Shown here one piece after another: positions 26,519-36,947 of a stretch of 64,000 nucleotides of DNA. The notes beneath the pieces were generated by a model that saw nothing but the letters and a program-made list of their open reading frames with translations, was not told the origin of the DNA and searched no databases. The position numbers and the translations under genes were made by a program. The stretch is from Cyclobacteriaceae bacterium (lineage in GTDB: Bacteria; Bacteroidota; Bacteroidia; Cytophagales; Cyclobacteriaceae), in contig JAHBTX010000003.1 in assembly GCA_019638395.1 (NCBI GenBank), positions 186,001-250,000 on the forward strand, read 5' to 3'. The first letter of the stretch is position 1. The number at the start of each line of letters is the position of its first letter.

Positions 26519-27745
26519 ATGTTATACTATCTGTTCGACTATATAGAACGCACATTTGATTTTCCGGGAGCAGGATTGTTTCAGTACATCTCGTTCCGTG
26601 CCGGTGCGGCTGCGGTATTGTCGTTAATGATCACCATTACATTTGGCAAAACACTTATCAGTTACCTGCGCAGAAAACAAGTTGGGGAAGATATTCGTGA
26701 TTTAGGACTGGAAGGCCAAATGCAGAAAAAAGGAACACCAACCATGGGTGGTCTTATTATCATTGCAGCTATTCTTATTCCAACATTATTGATGGCTCGC
26801 CTGGATAATGTTTATGTGATTTTATTAATCGCAACAACCATCTGGTTAGGCTTGATTGGCTTTTTGGATGATTACATCAAAGTATTCAGAAAAAACAAAG
26901 AAGGACTTGCCGGTAGATTTAAAATTGTGGGTCAGGTAACAATTGGTTTGATTGTTGGCCTTACTCTCTATTTTAACGATAATGTGGTAGTGCGCGAAGT
27001 AAGGCCAGCCACAACAGCAAGTGTGCAGGTTATTCAGCCAACGGAAGGCAGGAAATTAGAGTACCGCGATGTTAAATCCATGACTACCACCGTTCCCTTT
27101 GTAAAGAATAATGAATTTAACTATGGCAACATCCTTCCTTTCTTAGATAAAAATTATACGTGGATTATTTTTACGTTGATTGTTATTCTCATTATTACAG
27201 CCGTTTCGAATGGTGCCAATATAACCGATGGTATTGATGGATTGGCGGCCGGTACTTCGGCCATTATCGGTTTAACACTCGCCATTTTTGCTTACTTGTC
27301 CGGTCGGGTGGACTTTAGTTCCTACCTCAACATCATGTACATTCCAAACCTGGGTGAGCTTGTAATTTTCTGTACTGCTTTTGTTGGAGCTTGTTTGGGA
27401 TTTCTTTGGTACAATGCTTACCCTGCACAAGTGTTTATGGGCGATACCGGTAGTTTATCGCTTGGCGGAATTATAGCCGTATTGGCCTTAGCGGTGCGTA
27501 AGGAGTTGATGATACCTTTATTATGTGGTGTTTTCTTAATCGAAAATCTATCGGTGATTTTACAAGTATCGTACTTTAAATACACCAAAAAGAAATACGG
27601 TGAAGGTCGCAGAATTTTTCTCATGTCGCCTCTGCATCATCACTACCAAAAGAAAAATATTCACGAAGCTAAAATCGTAACCCGGTTTTGGATTGTGGGA
27701 ATCTTGCTGGCAATTCTTTCACTCGCAATGTTAAAACTACGATGA
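26519..27745 (+). CDS. mraY: Phospho-MurNAc-pentapeptide transferase
   Basis: Integral-membrane enzyme that makes lipid I from UDP-MurNAc-pentapeptide and undecaprenyl phosphate. The 408 residues, with about ten helices, contain [32 protein letters not shown] with the Asp pair, [27 protein letters not shown] and [10 protein letters not shown] 60-residue insert (about 155-205) between helices is typical of Bacteroidota MraY. Overlaps murD by four bases (ATGA). Confidence 0.97.
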   Translation: MLYYLFDYIERTFDFPGAGLFQYISFRAGAAAVLSLMITITFGKTLISYLRRKQVGEDIRDLGLEGQMQKKGTPTMGGLIIIAAILIPTLLMARLDNVYVILLIATTIWLGLIGFLDDYIKVFRKNKEGLAGRFKIVGQVTIGLIVGLTLYFNDNVVVREVRPATTASVQVIQPTEGRKLEYRDVKSMTTTVPFVKNNEFNYGNILPFLDKNYTWIIFTLIVILIITAVSNGANITDGIDGLAAGTSAIIGLTLAIFAYLSGRVDFSSYLNIMYIPNLGELVIFCTAFVGACLGFLWYNAYPAQVFMGDTGSLSLGGIIAVLALAVRKELMIPLLCGVFLIENLSVILQVSYFKYTKKKYGEGRRIFLMSPLHHHYQKKNIHEAKIVTRFWIVGILLAILSLAMLKLR

Positions 27746-29094
27746 GCAAGAAGATCGTCATATTGGGTGCAGGCGAAAGTGGAACGGGTGCCGCTTTACT
27801 CGCAAAAGCGAAAGGCTTTGAAGTTTTTGTTTCCGATCAGGGAACGATCAAAGACAACTACAAAGCTGAACTGCTAACCGCGGGAGTTGATTTTGAGGAA
27901 GGAGCACATTCGGCAGAGAAGGTGCTCGCTGCTGATTTAATCATTAAAAGCCCGGGTATTCCCGACAAGGCCGAGTTGATCAAACAGGCTAAAGCCAAAC
28001 ACATCGAAATAATCGATGAATTGGAATTTGGTTTTAGATATTTAACCGGTAAGGTGATTGCCATTACCGGAACGAATGGTAAAACCACCACTACATTGCT
28101 CACCTATCATTTATTAAAAACAGCAGGTTTTAATGTAGCATTGGCCGGTAATGTGGGCGAAAGCCTGGCGCGCAAAGTTGCAGCCGGTTCGCACGATTGG
28201 TATGTAATAGAGATTAGCAGTTTTCAGTTGGATGGAACCAAAACATTTCGACCTGAGATTGGCATACTTACCAACATTACACCCGATCACCTCGATCGGT
28301 ATGAGTATAAAATGGAGAACTACATCAACTCCAAATTTCAGTTGGTGCAAAACATGACTGAGAATAGTCATTTCATTTTTTATGAAGATGATGCTGTAGC
28401 AGGTTTGGAAGTTACAAAGCGCGCTATTACTCCAATAAAAATACCGGTTTCATTAAAGAACAAAGCAAGCCAGGTTCATTTTGATGGAACGGCTATGAAC
28501 TTTCAGTTTGGTTCGAAAACATTTTCAATTACACAATCAGAAACTACATTGAAGGGACCGCATAATCTGATTAACACAATGGCAGCGGTATCGGCAGCTT
28601 ATCAGGCTGGTGTTTCTGTTGAAGCAATTAAAGCGGGTTTAAAGACTTTCGTAAATGCACCGCATCGTTTGGAGTCGGTTGCAACCATAAAGGGAGTGGA
28701 GTTTGTAAATGACTCAAAAGCTACAAACGTTGATTCGGTGGTGTATGCTTTAGGAAGTTATACGCAACCGCTTATCTGGATAGCAGGCGGTATAGATAAA
28801 GGAAACGATTACAACATAATAAAGGCAGAGGTGTCGCAAAAAGTAAAAACCTTAATCTGCCTGGGTAAGGATAACACCAAGTTGAAGACTTTCTTTAAAG
28901 ATCTGGTTCCGGAAATTAAAGAAACACAAACAATAAAAGAGTTGGTTCAAATGGCATTAGCCTCCGCTAAGCAAGGCGATGTGGTGCTATTATCACCGGC
29001 CTGTGCAAGTTTTGATCTGTTTAAAAATTATGAAGATCGCGGTAATCAATTTAGAGACGCAGTGTTGGAGCTAAAGCGGCAAGTAGAATCTTAA
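27742..29094 (+). CDS. murD: UDP-MurNAc-L-alanine:D-glutamate ligase
   Basis: Adds D-Glu to the stem peptide. The 450 residues begin with the Rossmann-like [19 protein letters not shown], then the ATP loop [32 protein letters not shown] and [19 protein letters not shown] near the C terminus. The ATG at 27742 is taken; an earlier in-frame start lies within mraY and has no similarity. Co-translated with mraY. Confidence 0.97.
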   Translation: MSKKIVILGAGESGTGAALLAKAKGFEVFVSDQGTIKDNYKAELLTAGVDFEEGAHSAEKVLAADLIIKSPGIPDKAELIKQAKAKHIEIIDELEFGFRYLTGKVIAITGTNGKTTTTLLTYHLLKTAGFNVALAGNVGESLARKVAAGSHDWYVIEISSFQLDGTKTFRPEIGILTNITPDHLDRYEYKMENYINSKFQLVQNMTENSHFIFYEDDAVAGLEVTKRAITPIKIPVSLKNKASQVHFDGTAMNFQFGSKTFSITQSETTLKGPHNLINTMAAVSAAYQAGVSVEAIKAGLKTFVNAPHRLESVATIKGVEFVNDSKATNVDSVVYALGSYTQPLIWIAGGIDKGNDYNIIKAEVSQKVKTLICLGKDNTKLKTFFKDLVPEIKETQTIKELVQMALASAKQGDVVLLSPACASFDLFKNYEDRGNQFRDAVLELKRQVES

Positions 29095-29105
29095 ATGATT
29101 AATGT

Positions 29106-30302
29106 ATGAAGCTGAGCAAAATAAAAGAATGGGCCGATAAAAATCTGCAGGGCGACCCGGTAATCTGGGCTGTAGTGTTTGCGCTATCATTGATCAGCAT
29201 TCTGGTTGTGTATAGCTCAATCGGAACATTGGCATATAAAAAGTCAGCCTCGCCCGAGTGGTACCTGATTAAGCACACGTTTATGGTGTTCTTAGGTTTG
29301 GCTGCTATGTGGTTTGCACATAAAATTGATTATCGCTACTATTCAAAGATATCACGTCTTGCCTTGTGGGTAAGTGTTCCGTTGTTGATTTATACCTTCA
29401 CCAATGGTGTAAGTTTAAATGGAGCCAACCGTTGGATTTCCATACCGGTATTTGGATCGTTTCAACCATCCGACTTTGCCAGTCTTGCGCTGATTATTAA
29501 CCTGGCCAGTATGTTGTCAAAAAAACAACAGAACATAGAGGATATAAAAGATTCCTTAATTCCGATTCTGATCTGGTGCGGTGTGATTTGTGGCTTGATT
29601 GCCCTTACAAATTTATCAACAGCTATATTGGTATTTGCCACGTGCATGCTTATTATGTTTATTGGTCGAGTGCCCGTGCGGTATCTTGCCATGCTGGTGT
29701 TAATCGGATTGTTATGTGGATCTGCAGGACTTTATTTCGGGCAACGCCTTGAAACCGCTATTAACCGGGTGAAAGATTTTTACGGTTATATGGTGGAAGG
29801 AAAAGATCTTCCTTTTCAGGCACAGCATGGCATGATTGCCGTAGCAACCGGTGGCGTATTTGGTAAAGGTCCTGGCAACAGCGAGCAACGCAACATTTTA
29901 CCACATCCATATTCTGATTTTGTGTATGCCATTGTAATTGAAGAGTATGGCTTGATTGGCGGAGCAGTTGTGTTGATTCTGTATTTGGTTTTACTGCATC
30001 GGGGAATGAAAGCGGCCTATAATAGTGAACGTGCCTTTGGTGGATTACTCTCGGCCGGGCTTGCATTTGATCTGGTTTGTCAGGCCATGGTAAACATGGG
30101 TGTGGTGGTTGGTCTTGGGCCAATTACCGGGCAGCCATTACCACTAATTAGTATGGGTGGAACCGCAATGGTGTTTACAGGACTTTCGGTAGGAATAATT
30201 TTAAGTGTAAGCCGGGGTGAGCAAGAACAGAACTGGGGTCAGCAGAAAGTAGCTGGCGAAGAAAAGTTGAAAGAAAAGAATTTGGATGCGAAAGCAGCGT
30301 AG
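29106..30302 (+). CDS. ftsW: Septal peptidoglycan glycosyltransferase FtsW
   Basis: SEDS-family polymerase working with FtsI at the septum; 398 residues with about ten helices. Family marks: NGANRWISIPVFGSFQPSDFASL, HGMIAVATGGVFGKGPGNSEQRN and LPLISMGGTAMVFTGLSVGI. The usual Q-P-S-E motif reads Q-P-S-D here, a conservative change. A charged 35-residue C-terminal tail extends into the cytoplasm. Its stop lies three bases before murG. Confidence 0.96.
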   Translation: MKLSKIKEWADKNLQGDPVIWAVVFALSLISILVVYSSIGTLAYKKSASPEWYLIKHTFMVFLGLAAMWFAHKIDYRYYSKISRLALWVSVPLLIYTFTNGVSLNGANRWISIPVFGSFQPSDFASLALIINLASMLSKKQQNIEDIKDSLIPILIWCGVICGLIALTNLSTAILVFATCMLIMFIGRVPVRYLAMLVLIGLLCGSAGLYFGQRLETAINRVKDFYGYMVEGKDLPFQAQHGMIAVATGGVFGKGPGNSEQRNILPHPYSDFVYAIVIEEYGLIGGAVVLILYLVLLHRGMKAAYNSERAFGGLLSAGLAFDLVCQAMVNMGVVVGLGPITGQPLPLISMGGTAMVFTGLSVGIILSVSRGEQEQNWGQQKVAGEEKLKEKNLDAKAA

Positions 30303-30305
30303 TAT

Positions 30306-31415
30306 TTGAATACAAAAAAACCATATCGCATAATCATAACCGGTGGCGGCACAGGTGGTCACATCTTTCCTGCTTTGGCAATTGCCAATGAGTTTAAAAC
30401 ACGCCATGCCGATGCAGAAATTTTATTTGTTGGTGCTGAAGGCAGAATGGAAATGACGCGCGTGCCCGAGGCTGGGTATAAAATTGTGGGTTTGTGGATA
30501 AGTGGGTTACAACGAAAGTTAACGCTATCAAATCTGTCGTTCCCATTCAAACTGATTTCCAGCTATTTCAAAGCGCGCAACATTCTTAAAAGATTTAAGC
30601 CACATGTGGTAGTGGGTACGGGCGGTTATGCCAGTGGGCCCATCTTACTTGCTGCAACCAAGAACAACATTCCTTCTTTAATACAAGAACAAAACTCATA
30701 TGCAGGCCTTACCAATAAACAAGTTGGAATTAAAGTACAACGCGTGTGTGTGGCTTATTCAGGAATGGATAAATATTTTCCACACGATAAAATTGTTGAG
30801 ACCGGAAACCCGGTTCGCAAAGACATTCTTGACCTGGAAAACAAGAAGGAAAAAGCAAATAATTATTTTGGTTTTACTGATAAAGAAAAAACACTTTTAA
30901 TTATAGGAGGAAGCTTGGGTGCCCGCACCATCAACGAAAGCGTGCTGGAGGGGATTGATAAACTGATTGATGCACGGGTACAAGTGATCTGGCAAACCGG
31001 TAAAGCATACTATGAAAGTGTAAAAGCGCAAGTACAGAATAAAGATCTGCGCAGCATCCTCATTTATGATTTTCTGAAACAAATGGACTTGGCTTATGCG
31101 GCTGCAGATGTGGTGGTTTCGCGTGCGGGTGCGCTGGCTATTTCCGAACTGTGCGTAGCAAAGCGTGCCAGCATTCTGGTGCCTTCACCCAACGTGGCCG
31201 AAGATCATCAAACTAAAAATGCCCATACGCTCGTAGTGGCTGGTGCCGCCCGAATGGTGAAAGATGCAGAAGCAAAAGCATCACTGATTGATGAATCGTT
31301 GAAGTTGCTGTTTGATGAACAGCAATGTGAAACCCTTCGGCAAAACATAGCGAAACTGGCTAAGCCAAAAGCTACCGAACAGATTGTAAATGAAATTGAA
31401 AAACTGATTGCCTGA
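30306..31415 (+). CDS. murG: Undecaprenyl-PP-MurNAc-pentapeptide GlcNAc transferase
   Basis: Peripheral membrane glycosyltransferase producing lipid II. The 369 residues open with IIITGGGTGGHIFPALAIANE, contain VVGTGGYASGPILLAA and IIGGSLGARTIN, and end with the nucleotide-sugar site VVSRAGALAISELC. The start is a TTG at 30306, three bases after ftsW; no ATG is available before the glycine-rich loop. Confidence 0.96.
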   Translation: MNTKKPYRIIITGGGTGGHIFPALAIANEFKTRHADAEILFVGAEGRMEMTRVPEAGYKIVGLWISGLQRKLTLSNLSFPFKLISSYFKARNILKRFKPHVVVGTGGYASGPILLAATKNNIPSLIQEQNSYAGLTNKQVGIKVQRVCVAYSGMDKYFPHDKIVETGNPVRKDILDLENKKEKANNYFGFTDKEKTLLIIGGSLGARTINESVLEGIDKLIDARVQVIWQTGKAYYESVKAQVQNKDLRSILIYDFLKQMDLAYAAADVVVSRAGALAISELCVAKRASILVPSPNVAEDHQTKNAHTLVVAGAARMVKDAEAKASLIDESLKLLFDEQQCETLRQNIAKLAKPKATEQIVNEIEKLIA

Positions 31416-31417
31416 TA

Positions 31418-32806
31418 ATGGTGAAACTGGAACAATACGATAGCATCTATTTTTTAGGAATTGGCGGTATTGGCATGAGTGCGTTAGCCCGTTGGTTTAA
31501 GCACAAAGGTTTGCGCGTGGCCGGGTATGATCGTACACCCACACCGCTTACGCACGAGTTGATTGAGGAGGGGATGGAAATTCACTTCGATGATAAAGTG
31601 GAATTTATTCCGGGCTACATCAGCAAAGAAAAAACGTTGGTTGTATTTACTCCGGCTATTCCAAAAAATCATGTAGAACATAATTACCTGAAAGCACAGG
31701 GTTACACTATTCTGAAACGATCAGAAGTGTTAGGGTTGCTTACCAAAAATTACAAGACAATTGCAGTTGCGGGTACACATGGTAAAACAACCACCTCATC
31801 GCTAATAGCACACATTTTGAAAACGGCCGGAAAAAACATGGTTGCATTTTTAGGCGGCATTACCGCCAACTATGAATCGAACCTGGTGATGCATGGCGAA
31901 GTAAATAAAGATACATTGGTTGTAGCCGAAGCCGATGAGTTTGATCGTTCTTTCTTGCGTTTATTTCCACACACCGCTGTTGTAACTTCTGCCGATGCCG
32001 ATCACCTCGATATTTATGGCGATCATTTGCAGATGCTCAGCTCCTATAAAGAATTTATGAATCAGATTATCCGCAAAGGAAATCTGATACTGCATGAATC
32101 AATTGCTTTGCTGGCAAATGAAATTCAGCATGTAACAAAAGAAACTTATGGTATGAGCCGGGGACAGTTTTTTGCCGGCAACATTGTTCCGCTTGGGCGG
32201 GATGGATTTTTTGAGTTCGACCTCCTGGGATTGAACAGGCAGTTCGACAAAGTACAGCTCGGTGTCCCCGGTTTTCATAACATGGAAAATGCGATTGCTG
32301 CAATTTTGGTAGCGCGCAAATTTGGTGTGGACGATAAAACCATTCGCGAAGCCTTACTGTCGTTTAGAGGTGTAAAGCGCAGATTCGAATTTATAATTCG
32401 CAGAAACGATTTGATTTACATTGATGATTATGCCCATCATCCTACTGAGATTGAGGCCTTTCTTAAATCGCTGAAGGAAATGTACAAAGGCAAAAAAATC
32501 ACCGTAATCTTTCAACCGCATTTGTTTACCCGTACGCGCGATTTTGCTGAGGGCTTTTCAAAAAGTTTAAGCCTGGCCGATGAGGTGTTATTAATGGACA
32601 TTTATCCGGCACGCGAAGAACCCATTCCGGGTGTTACATCCGATATGTTGTTTAAAAACATTACCAGTCCGGTAAAAATCCGGTGCTCTAAAAACGATGT
32701 ACTCCAAAAGGTAGAAGATATGAATGTAGAAGTGCTGGCAACTGTGGGGGCTGGTGATATTGACACGCTTGTTAAACCAATTAAGGAATTATTGAGAAGT
32801 AAGTAA
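31418..32806 (+). CDS. murC: UDP-MurNAc:L-alanine ligase
   Basis: First stem-peptide ligase. The 462 residues show YFLGIGGIGMSALARWFKHKG at the N terminus, the ATP loop AVAGTHGKTTTSSLIAHIL, EADEFDRSFLRLFPHTAVVTS and DDYAHHPTEIEAFL. It begins two bases after murG and overlaps ftsQ by one base (TAATG). Confidence 0.97.
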   Translation: MVKLEQYDSIYFLGIGGIGMSALARWFKHKGLRVAGYDRTPTPLTHELIEEGMEIHFDDKVEFIPGYISKEKTLVVFTPAIPKNHVEHNYLKAQGYTILKRSEVLGLLTKNYKTIAVAGTHGKTTTSSLIAHILKTAGKNMVAFLGGITANYESNLVMHGEVNKDTLVVAEADEFDRSFLRLFPHTAVVTSADADHLDIYGDHLQMLSSYKEFMNQIIRKGNLILHESIALLANEIQHVTKETYGMSRGQFFAGNIVPLGRDGFFEFDLLGLNRQFDKVQLGVPGFHNMENAIAAILVARKFGVDDKTIREALLSFRGVKRRFEFIIRRNDLIYIDDYAHHPTEIEAFLKSLKEMYKGKKITVIFQPHLFTRTRDFAEGFSKSLSLADEVLLMDIYPAREEPIPGVTSDMLFKNITSPVKIRCSKNDVLQKVEDMNVEVLATVGAGDIDTLVKPIKELLRSK

Positions 32807-33570
32807 TGAAGTGGAAGGTTAACATAAGAAAAGAAGTAAAAGTGGCAGCAGCCCTGGTGGCCTTGTCTATTCTTATTGCTTTCAGCGAACAACGAAGAGA
32901 CGGACTTGTGTGCAAAAACATTACCATCGAAATAGATAATATCCGCGAAAATCATTTTATGGATGAGGCCGATGTGTTGAAGCTGGTAACCGTAAGTGCA
33001 CCATCTATAATTGGGAGTAACCTGGGCAGCATTGATTTGCGTACCATCGAGAAAAAACTCAAGCAGGATAAACACATTCGCGATGCTGAGTTATATGGTG
33101 ATCTGAAAGGCAACCTTATTGTAAAAGTGGAACTGCGCAGGCCCCTTGCACGCATCGTTCAGTCCGATGCACCCGATGCATACATTGCTACCGATGGTGC
33201 TGTGATGCCGGTATCAGATAAATACACCGCGCGTGTAATGCTGATTAGTGGCGCTTATACCAAACAATTGCTGGAGTGGGAAAATTTGAATCAAAAAGAA
33301 GAAGGTAAAAAACTGTTAGCGCTAATCGCATTTATTCAAGACAATAAATTCTGGAAAGCACAAGTGGCGCAATTGGATATTAGCAGCCATGGAAAAATAA
33401 CCATGCTGCCCCAAGTAACCGGGCAATTGGTAGAATTTGGCAAAGCCGATGACTTTGAGAATAAGTTTCGCAAGTTGATGATTTTTTATAAGGAGATACT
33501 TCCAACCCGTGGCTGGACACGCTACAACCGGATTAATCTCGAATACGAAGGACAAATAATAGCAGAATAA
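32806..33570 (+). CDS. ftsQ: Division protein FtsQ
   Basis: Bitopic membrane protein of the divisome, 254 residues. One N-terminal membrane helix (about 10-27) is followed by a POTRA-like segment (IDNIRENHFMDEADVLKLV, about 45-110) and a beta domain. It organises FtsL, FtsB and the septal synthases. Assigned by layout, length and position between murC and ftsA; sequence conservation of FtsQ is low in general. Confidence 0.9.
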   Translation: MKWKVNIRKEVKVAAALVALSILIAFSEQRRDGLVCKNITIEIDNIRENHFMDEADVLKLVTVSAPSIIGSNLGSIDLRTIEKKLKQDKHIRDAELYGDLKGNLIVKVELRRPLARIVQSDAPDAYIATDGAVMPVSDKYTARVMLISGAYTKQLLEWENLNQKEEGKKLLALIAFIQDNKFWKAQVAQLDISSHGKITMLPQVTGQLVEFGKADDFENKFRKLMIFYKEILPTRGWTRYNRINLEYEGQIIAE

Positions 33571-33625
33571 CTTTTTAATCTATATAACACCAAACATCTA
33601 ACAACCACTAACACAGATTAAAGTC

Positions 33626-34930
33626 ATGGAAAACGAAAAAATAGTTGTAGGTCTGGATATCGGAACAACCAAGATCTGCGCCATAGTAGGCCGTAAAAAT
33701 GAATTTGGCAAGCTGGAAGTATTGGGTATGGGCAAAGCTGAATCGGAAGGCGTAATTAAAGGTATTGTAACCAACATCGATAAAACGGTCTTCGCCATAG
33801 AAAAGGCTATTAAAGAAGCCAGCGATATGTCGGGTATTGATATTGGTGTGGTGAACGTAGGTATTGCTGGCCAGCATATCCGCAGTTCTATTCACCATGG
33901 TAGCATTACCCGCACATCGAAAGACGATGAAGTGAGTATTGAAGATGTTAACCGGCTTACCGAAGATATGTACCGCATTGTAATTCCGCCTGGTAGCGAG
34001 ATTATACATGTAATGCCGCAAGATTATATTGTGGATTATGAAGAAGGAATAAAAGACCCGGTGGGTATGAGCGGTGTGAAACTCGAAGCCGACTTCCACA
34101 TTATTACAGCACAAACCAGTGCTATCAACAACATTAATAAATGTGTGCGCAGGGGCGGACTTGAAATTGATGATTTGATTCTGGAACCATTGGCATCCAG
34201 CCTGGCCGTATTGAGCGAAGAAGAGAAAGAAGCCGGTGTTTGTTTGATTGATATTGGTGGTGGCACAACCGATATTGCTGTTTTTCACGATAATATCATT
34301 CGGCACACAGCCGTAATTCCTTTCGGAGGAAATATTCTCACAACCGATATTCAACATGGTTTAATGGTAATGGCTAAACAAGCCGAGCAATTGAAGACAC
34401 GGTTTGGTAAAGCTATTGCAGAAGAAGCCAGCCCGAATGAGATTGTTTCCATTCCGGGTATTCGCAACAGAACAGCGAAAGAAATTTCAGTAAAAAATCT
34501 TTCGAGCATTATTCAGGCTCGTATGGAAGAGATTATTGAGATGTGCCATACTGAAATAATCAACTCTGGCTATGAGAACCGGTTAGCCGGAGGTATTGTA
34601 ATTACAGGAGGTGGCTCGCAACTCAGTTGCTTAAAACAATTAGTTGAGTACATGACGGGTATGGATGCCCGCATTGGCTATCCGAACGAACACCTCGGCA
34701 AGAGTAAGCTGGAAGCTGTGAAGAGCCCGATGTATGCCACTGCGGTTGGGTTGGTGCTTTCTGGTTTCCGTTCATTAGATGAACGCGAAGAGCGGTATAA
34801 AGACAAGGCAAATCAGAAGCAGCCCGTAAAAGTGAAAGAGAAAAAATCCCCTTCCGATTTCTTCTCCAACATTTTAAATAAAACAAAAGGTCTTTTAATC
34901 GATGACCTCGATGGAAAGAATGAATACTAA
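33626..34930 (+). CDS. ftsA: Division protein FtsA
   Basis: Actin-like ATPase that ties FtsZ filaments to the membrane. The 434 residues start with IVVGLDIGTTKICAIVG (phosphate 1), have the family-specific 1C domain (about 85-165), CLIDIGGGTTDIAVFHDN (phosphate 2) and GIVITGGGSQLSCLKQLVEY (adenosine motif). The C terminus SDFFSNILNKTKGLLID can form the amphipathic membrane-targeting helix. It starts 55 bases after ftsQ. Confidence 0.97.
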   Translation: MENEKIVVGLDIGTTKICAIVGRKNEFGKLEVLGMGKAESEGVIKGIVTNIDKTVFAIEKAIKEASDMSGIDIGVVNVGIAGQHIRSSIHHGSITRTSKDDEVSIEDVNRLTEDMYRIVIPPGSEIIHVMPQDYIVDYEEGIKDPVGMSGVKLEADFHIITAQTSAINNINKCVRRGGLEIDDLILEPLASSLAVLSEEEKEAGVCLIDIGGGTTDIAVFHDNIIRHTAVIPFGGNILTTDIQHGLMVMAKQAEQLKTRFGKAIAEEASPNEIVSIPGIRNRTAKEISVKNLSSIIQARMEEIIEMCHTEIINSGYENRLAGGIVITGGGSQLSCLKQLVEYMTGMDARIGYPNEHLGKSKLEAVKSPMYATAVGLVLSGFRSLDEREERYKDKANQKQPVKVKEKKSPSDFFSNILNKTKGLLIDDLDGKNEY

Positions 34931-34963
34931 ACAAAAAAGATCAACCACTAAATCACAATAGTC

Positions 34964-36556
34964 ATGTTTGAACCAGTAACAGGATACAAATTTGATCTCC
35001 CCAAGCACCACAAATCGATTATAAAAGTAATCGGTGTTGGTGGCGGAGGTAGCAACGCAGTAAACCACATGTTCCGGCAAGGCATTAAGGATGTTGAGTT
35101 TGTAGTTGCCAACACTGATTTGCAAGCGCTTAACAGCAGCCCGGTGCCGCATAAACTTCAGCTGGGTGTAAACCTTACCGAAGGGTTGGGTTGTGGCGCC
35201 AATCCGGAAGTTGGCCGAGCGGCAGCTATCGAAAGCAAAGAACAGATTCGTGAAATGTTGGCAGGTACCAAAATGGTATTTGTTACGGCCGGTATGGGTG
35301 GTGGTACGGGTACGGGTGCTGCACCTGTTATTGCCAAGATTGCCAAAGACATGGACATTCTTACCGTAGGTATAGTAACCGCACCATTCTCTTTCGAAGG
35401 AAAAAAGAAAATGAACCAGGCTGAGTTGGGCATTGAAGCATTCCGATCAAGTTGCGATACGGTACTTGTAATTCTGAATGACAAGTTGCGCGAGATTTAT
35501 GGAAACCTTTCCATCGGTCAGGCATTTGCCGAAGCCGATACCGTGTTAACCACTGCAGCAAAAGGTATTGCCGAAATTATAACCTTAGCGGGATATGTAA
35601 ATGTTGACTTTCAGGATGTGCGCACTGTTATGCTAAATGCAGGTGCAGCCGTGATGGGTTCCGCTGAAACCCGAGGTGATAACCGGGCAATGAAAGCTGC
35701 CGAACAAGCATTGGCTTCGCCTTTATTGGATAATAAAGACATCATGGGAGCTAAAAAAATTCTGCTTTCCATTATTTCGGGCGAAGAAGCTGAATTGCAA
35801 ATGGATGAATTAACTACCATTACTGAATACATTCAGCAGCAGGCGGGCGATGAAGCCGAAGTAATTTTTGGTCATGGTGTGGATAGTGGTTTGGGTGATT
35901 GCATTCGGGTAACCGTTATCGCTACCGGATTTAACAGCGAAGGTAAACTCAAAAAGAAAGAGGAAAAGAAAATTCATGAACTGGATAAATCTCAGATCCC
36001 ATTATTCGGCACCCTCGATAATTCGGTGAATCAGCAAAGCACGGAATTACAATTGAAATTTAAACCCGATGGTGATAAACCTGTTTTGAAGGAAACTTCT
36101 AAGGAAGAAAAAACAGAACGACACACCGAACCCCCCAAAGAAACAAAAGAGGAACGGTCTTACACCTTCGAAATTTTTAATAAGAATGAACAACCTGTAA
36201 ACGAGCATGATGAAGATGGCGAAGAAAGTTTATTCAGCGATGAAGATGAGTTTGAAGTTGGAAAAGAAATTTCTGCCGACCAGGTAATCAACGAAGAAGG
36301 CCTGATGGAAATTCGTAAAACCAAAGCCCGATTAGAACAGCAGGCTAAGGAGCGTAGAGAAAAACTGAAAAACAAAAAGCAGGAAATGTCGAAGGAAGAG
36401 TTTAATGAAAAATGGACGCTACCCGCCTATTTACGCAGAGGTGTAAAGATGGATAACGTACCACACTCATCTGAATCATTCATCTCGCGCTATAATTTGA
36501 ATGATGATAACAACTTGTTAGGCAACAATAAGTTTTTGCATGATAATGTTGATTAG
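34964..36556 (+). CDS. ftsZ: Division GTPase FtsZ
   Basis: Tubulin-like GTPase forming the Z ring. The 530 residues hold IKVIGVGGGGSNAVNHM, the tubulin signature GGGTGTGAAPVIA and the synergy loop NVDFQDVRTVM. A charged linker of about 150 residues follows the GTPase core (about 330-485), then the C-terminal peptide L-P-A-Y-L-R-R (486-492) that binds FtsA and others. A further 38 polar residues follow this peptide, which in most FtsZ proteins lies at the very end. Confidence 0.97.
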   Translation: MFEPVTGYKFDLPKHHKSIIKVIGVGGGGSNAVNHMFRQGIKDVEFVVANTDLQALNSSPVPHKLQLGVNLTEGLGCGANPEVGRAAAIESKEQIREMLAGTKMVFVTAGMGGGTGTGAAPVIAKIAKDMDILTVGIVTAPFSFEGKKKMNQAELGIEAFRSSCDTVLVILNDKLREIYGNLSIGQAFAEADTVLTTAAKGIAEIITLAGYVNVDFQDVRTVMLNAGAAVMGSAETRGDNRAMKAAEQALASPLLDNKDIMGAKKILLSIISGEEAELQMDELTTITEYIQQQAGDEAEVIFGHGVDSGLGDCIRVTVIATGFNSEGKLKKKEEKKIHELDKSQIPLFGTLDNSVNQQSTELQLKFKPDGDKPVLKETSKEEKTERHTEPPKETKEERSYTFEIFNKNEQPVNEHDEDGEESLFSDEDEFEVGKEISADQVINEEGLMEIRKTKARLEQQAKERREKLKNKKQEMSKEEFNEKWTLPAYLRRGVKMDNVPHSSESFISRYNLNDDNNLLGNNKFLHDNVD

Positions 36557-36780
36557 TATTTAGTATAAAAGAATTTTAAGGTGTTCTGTTTCATTTTGGA
36601 TATGATAAGATATAGCTCCTGTTCCCCTCTGCTTTGCAGCGGGGTTAGGGGTGAGGTCATGGCATATCCGGCACGACTGGTTTTTACTCCATTCGTAGTG
36701 GTTGTTGGTGGTAAATATTTTTTGCCGGTGCCGGAGTGCCTTATTTTTTAAACTGAGTTTAACCCATTTTTTAAGCTCAC
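36557..36780. other. Intergenic region after ftsZ with GC hairpin
   Basis: Mostly non-coding. At 36624-36644 a hairpin forms from CCCC-T-CTGC and GCAG-C-GGGG around TTT, followed by a G-rich run (GGGGTTAGGGGTGAGG). Similar GC-rich spacers are frequent in this phylum and the element at 60120-60245 has the same flavour. A reverse-strand reading frame across the region has no coding character. Confidence 0.45.
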
Positions 36781-36812
36781 AAAATCCCCCCGGACTTGTC
36801 GGGGGGATTTTC
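36781..36812. terminator. Terminator of the dcw cluster
   Basis: A perfect 12-bp stem AAAATCCCCCCG (36781-36792) / CGGGGGGATTTT (36800-36811), loop GACTTGT. It is symmetrical enough to work in both directions and is the only strong terminator after ftsZ, about 225 bases downstream. Confidence 0.85.
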
Positions 36813-36947
36813 ATTTCTAACCAATTGATAATCTGTTCGCTGATTATAGGGCAAAAACTCTGAAAGCGCTGTTGGCATAACTACCAAAAGTTGAATAACA
36901 CGTTTGGCGCGTGCCTTGCAATTGAGCTAACCAAACAGTTATCAAGT

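Noticed and set aside
32602-33075. Reverse-strand frame of 157 codons over murC and ftsQ
   Set aside because: Antisense to two confident genes and without recognisable motifs.
33608-34357. Long reverse-strand reading frame opposite ftsA (249 codons)
   Set aside because: It lies wholly inside ftsA, whose motifs are all present; its product is rich in His, Asn and Phe, as expected from the antisense of ftsA codons.
36560-36814. Reverse-strand frame of 84 codons after ftsZ
   Set aside because: It reads through the terminator stem and the GC-rich hairpin; composition is not protein-like.
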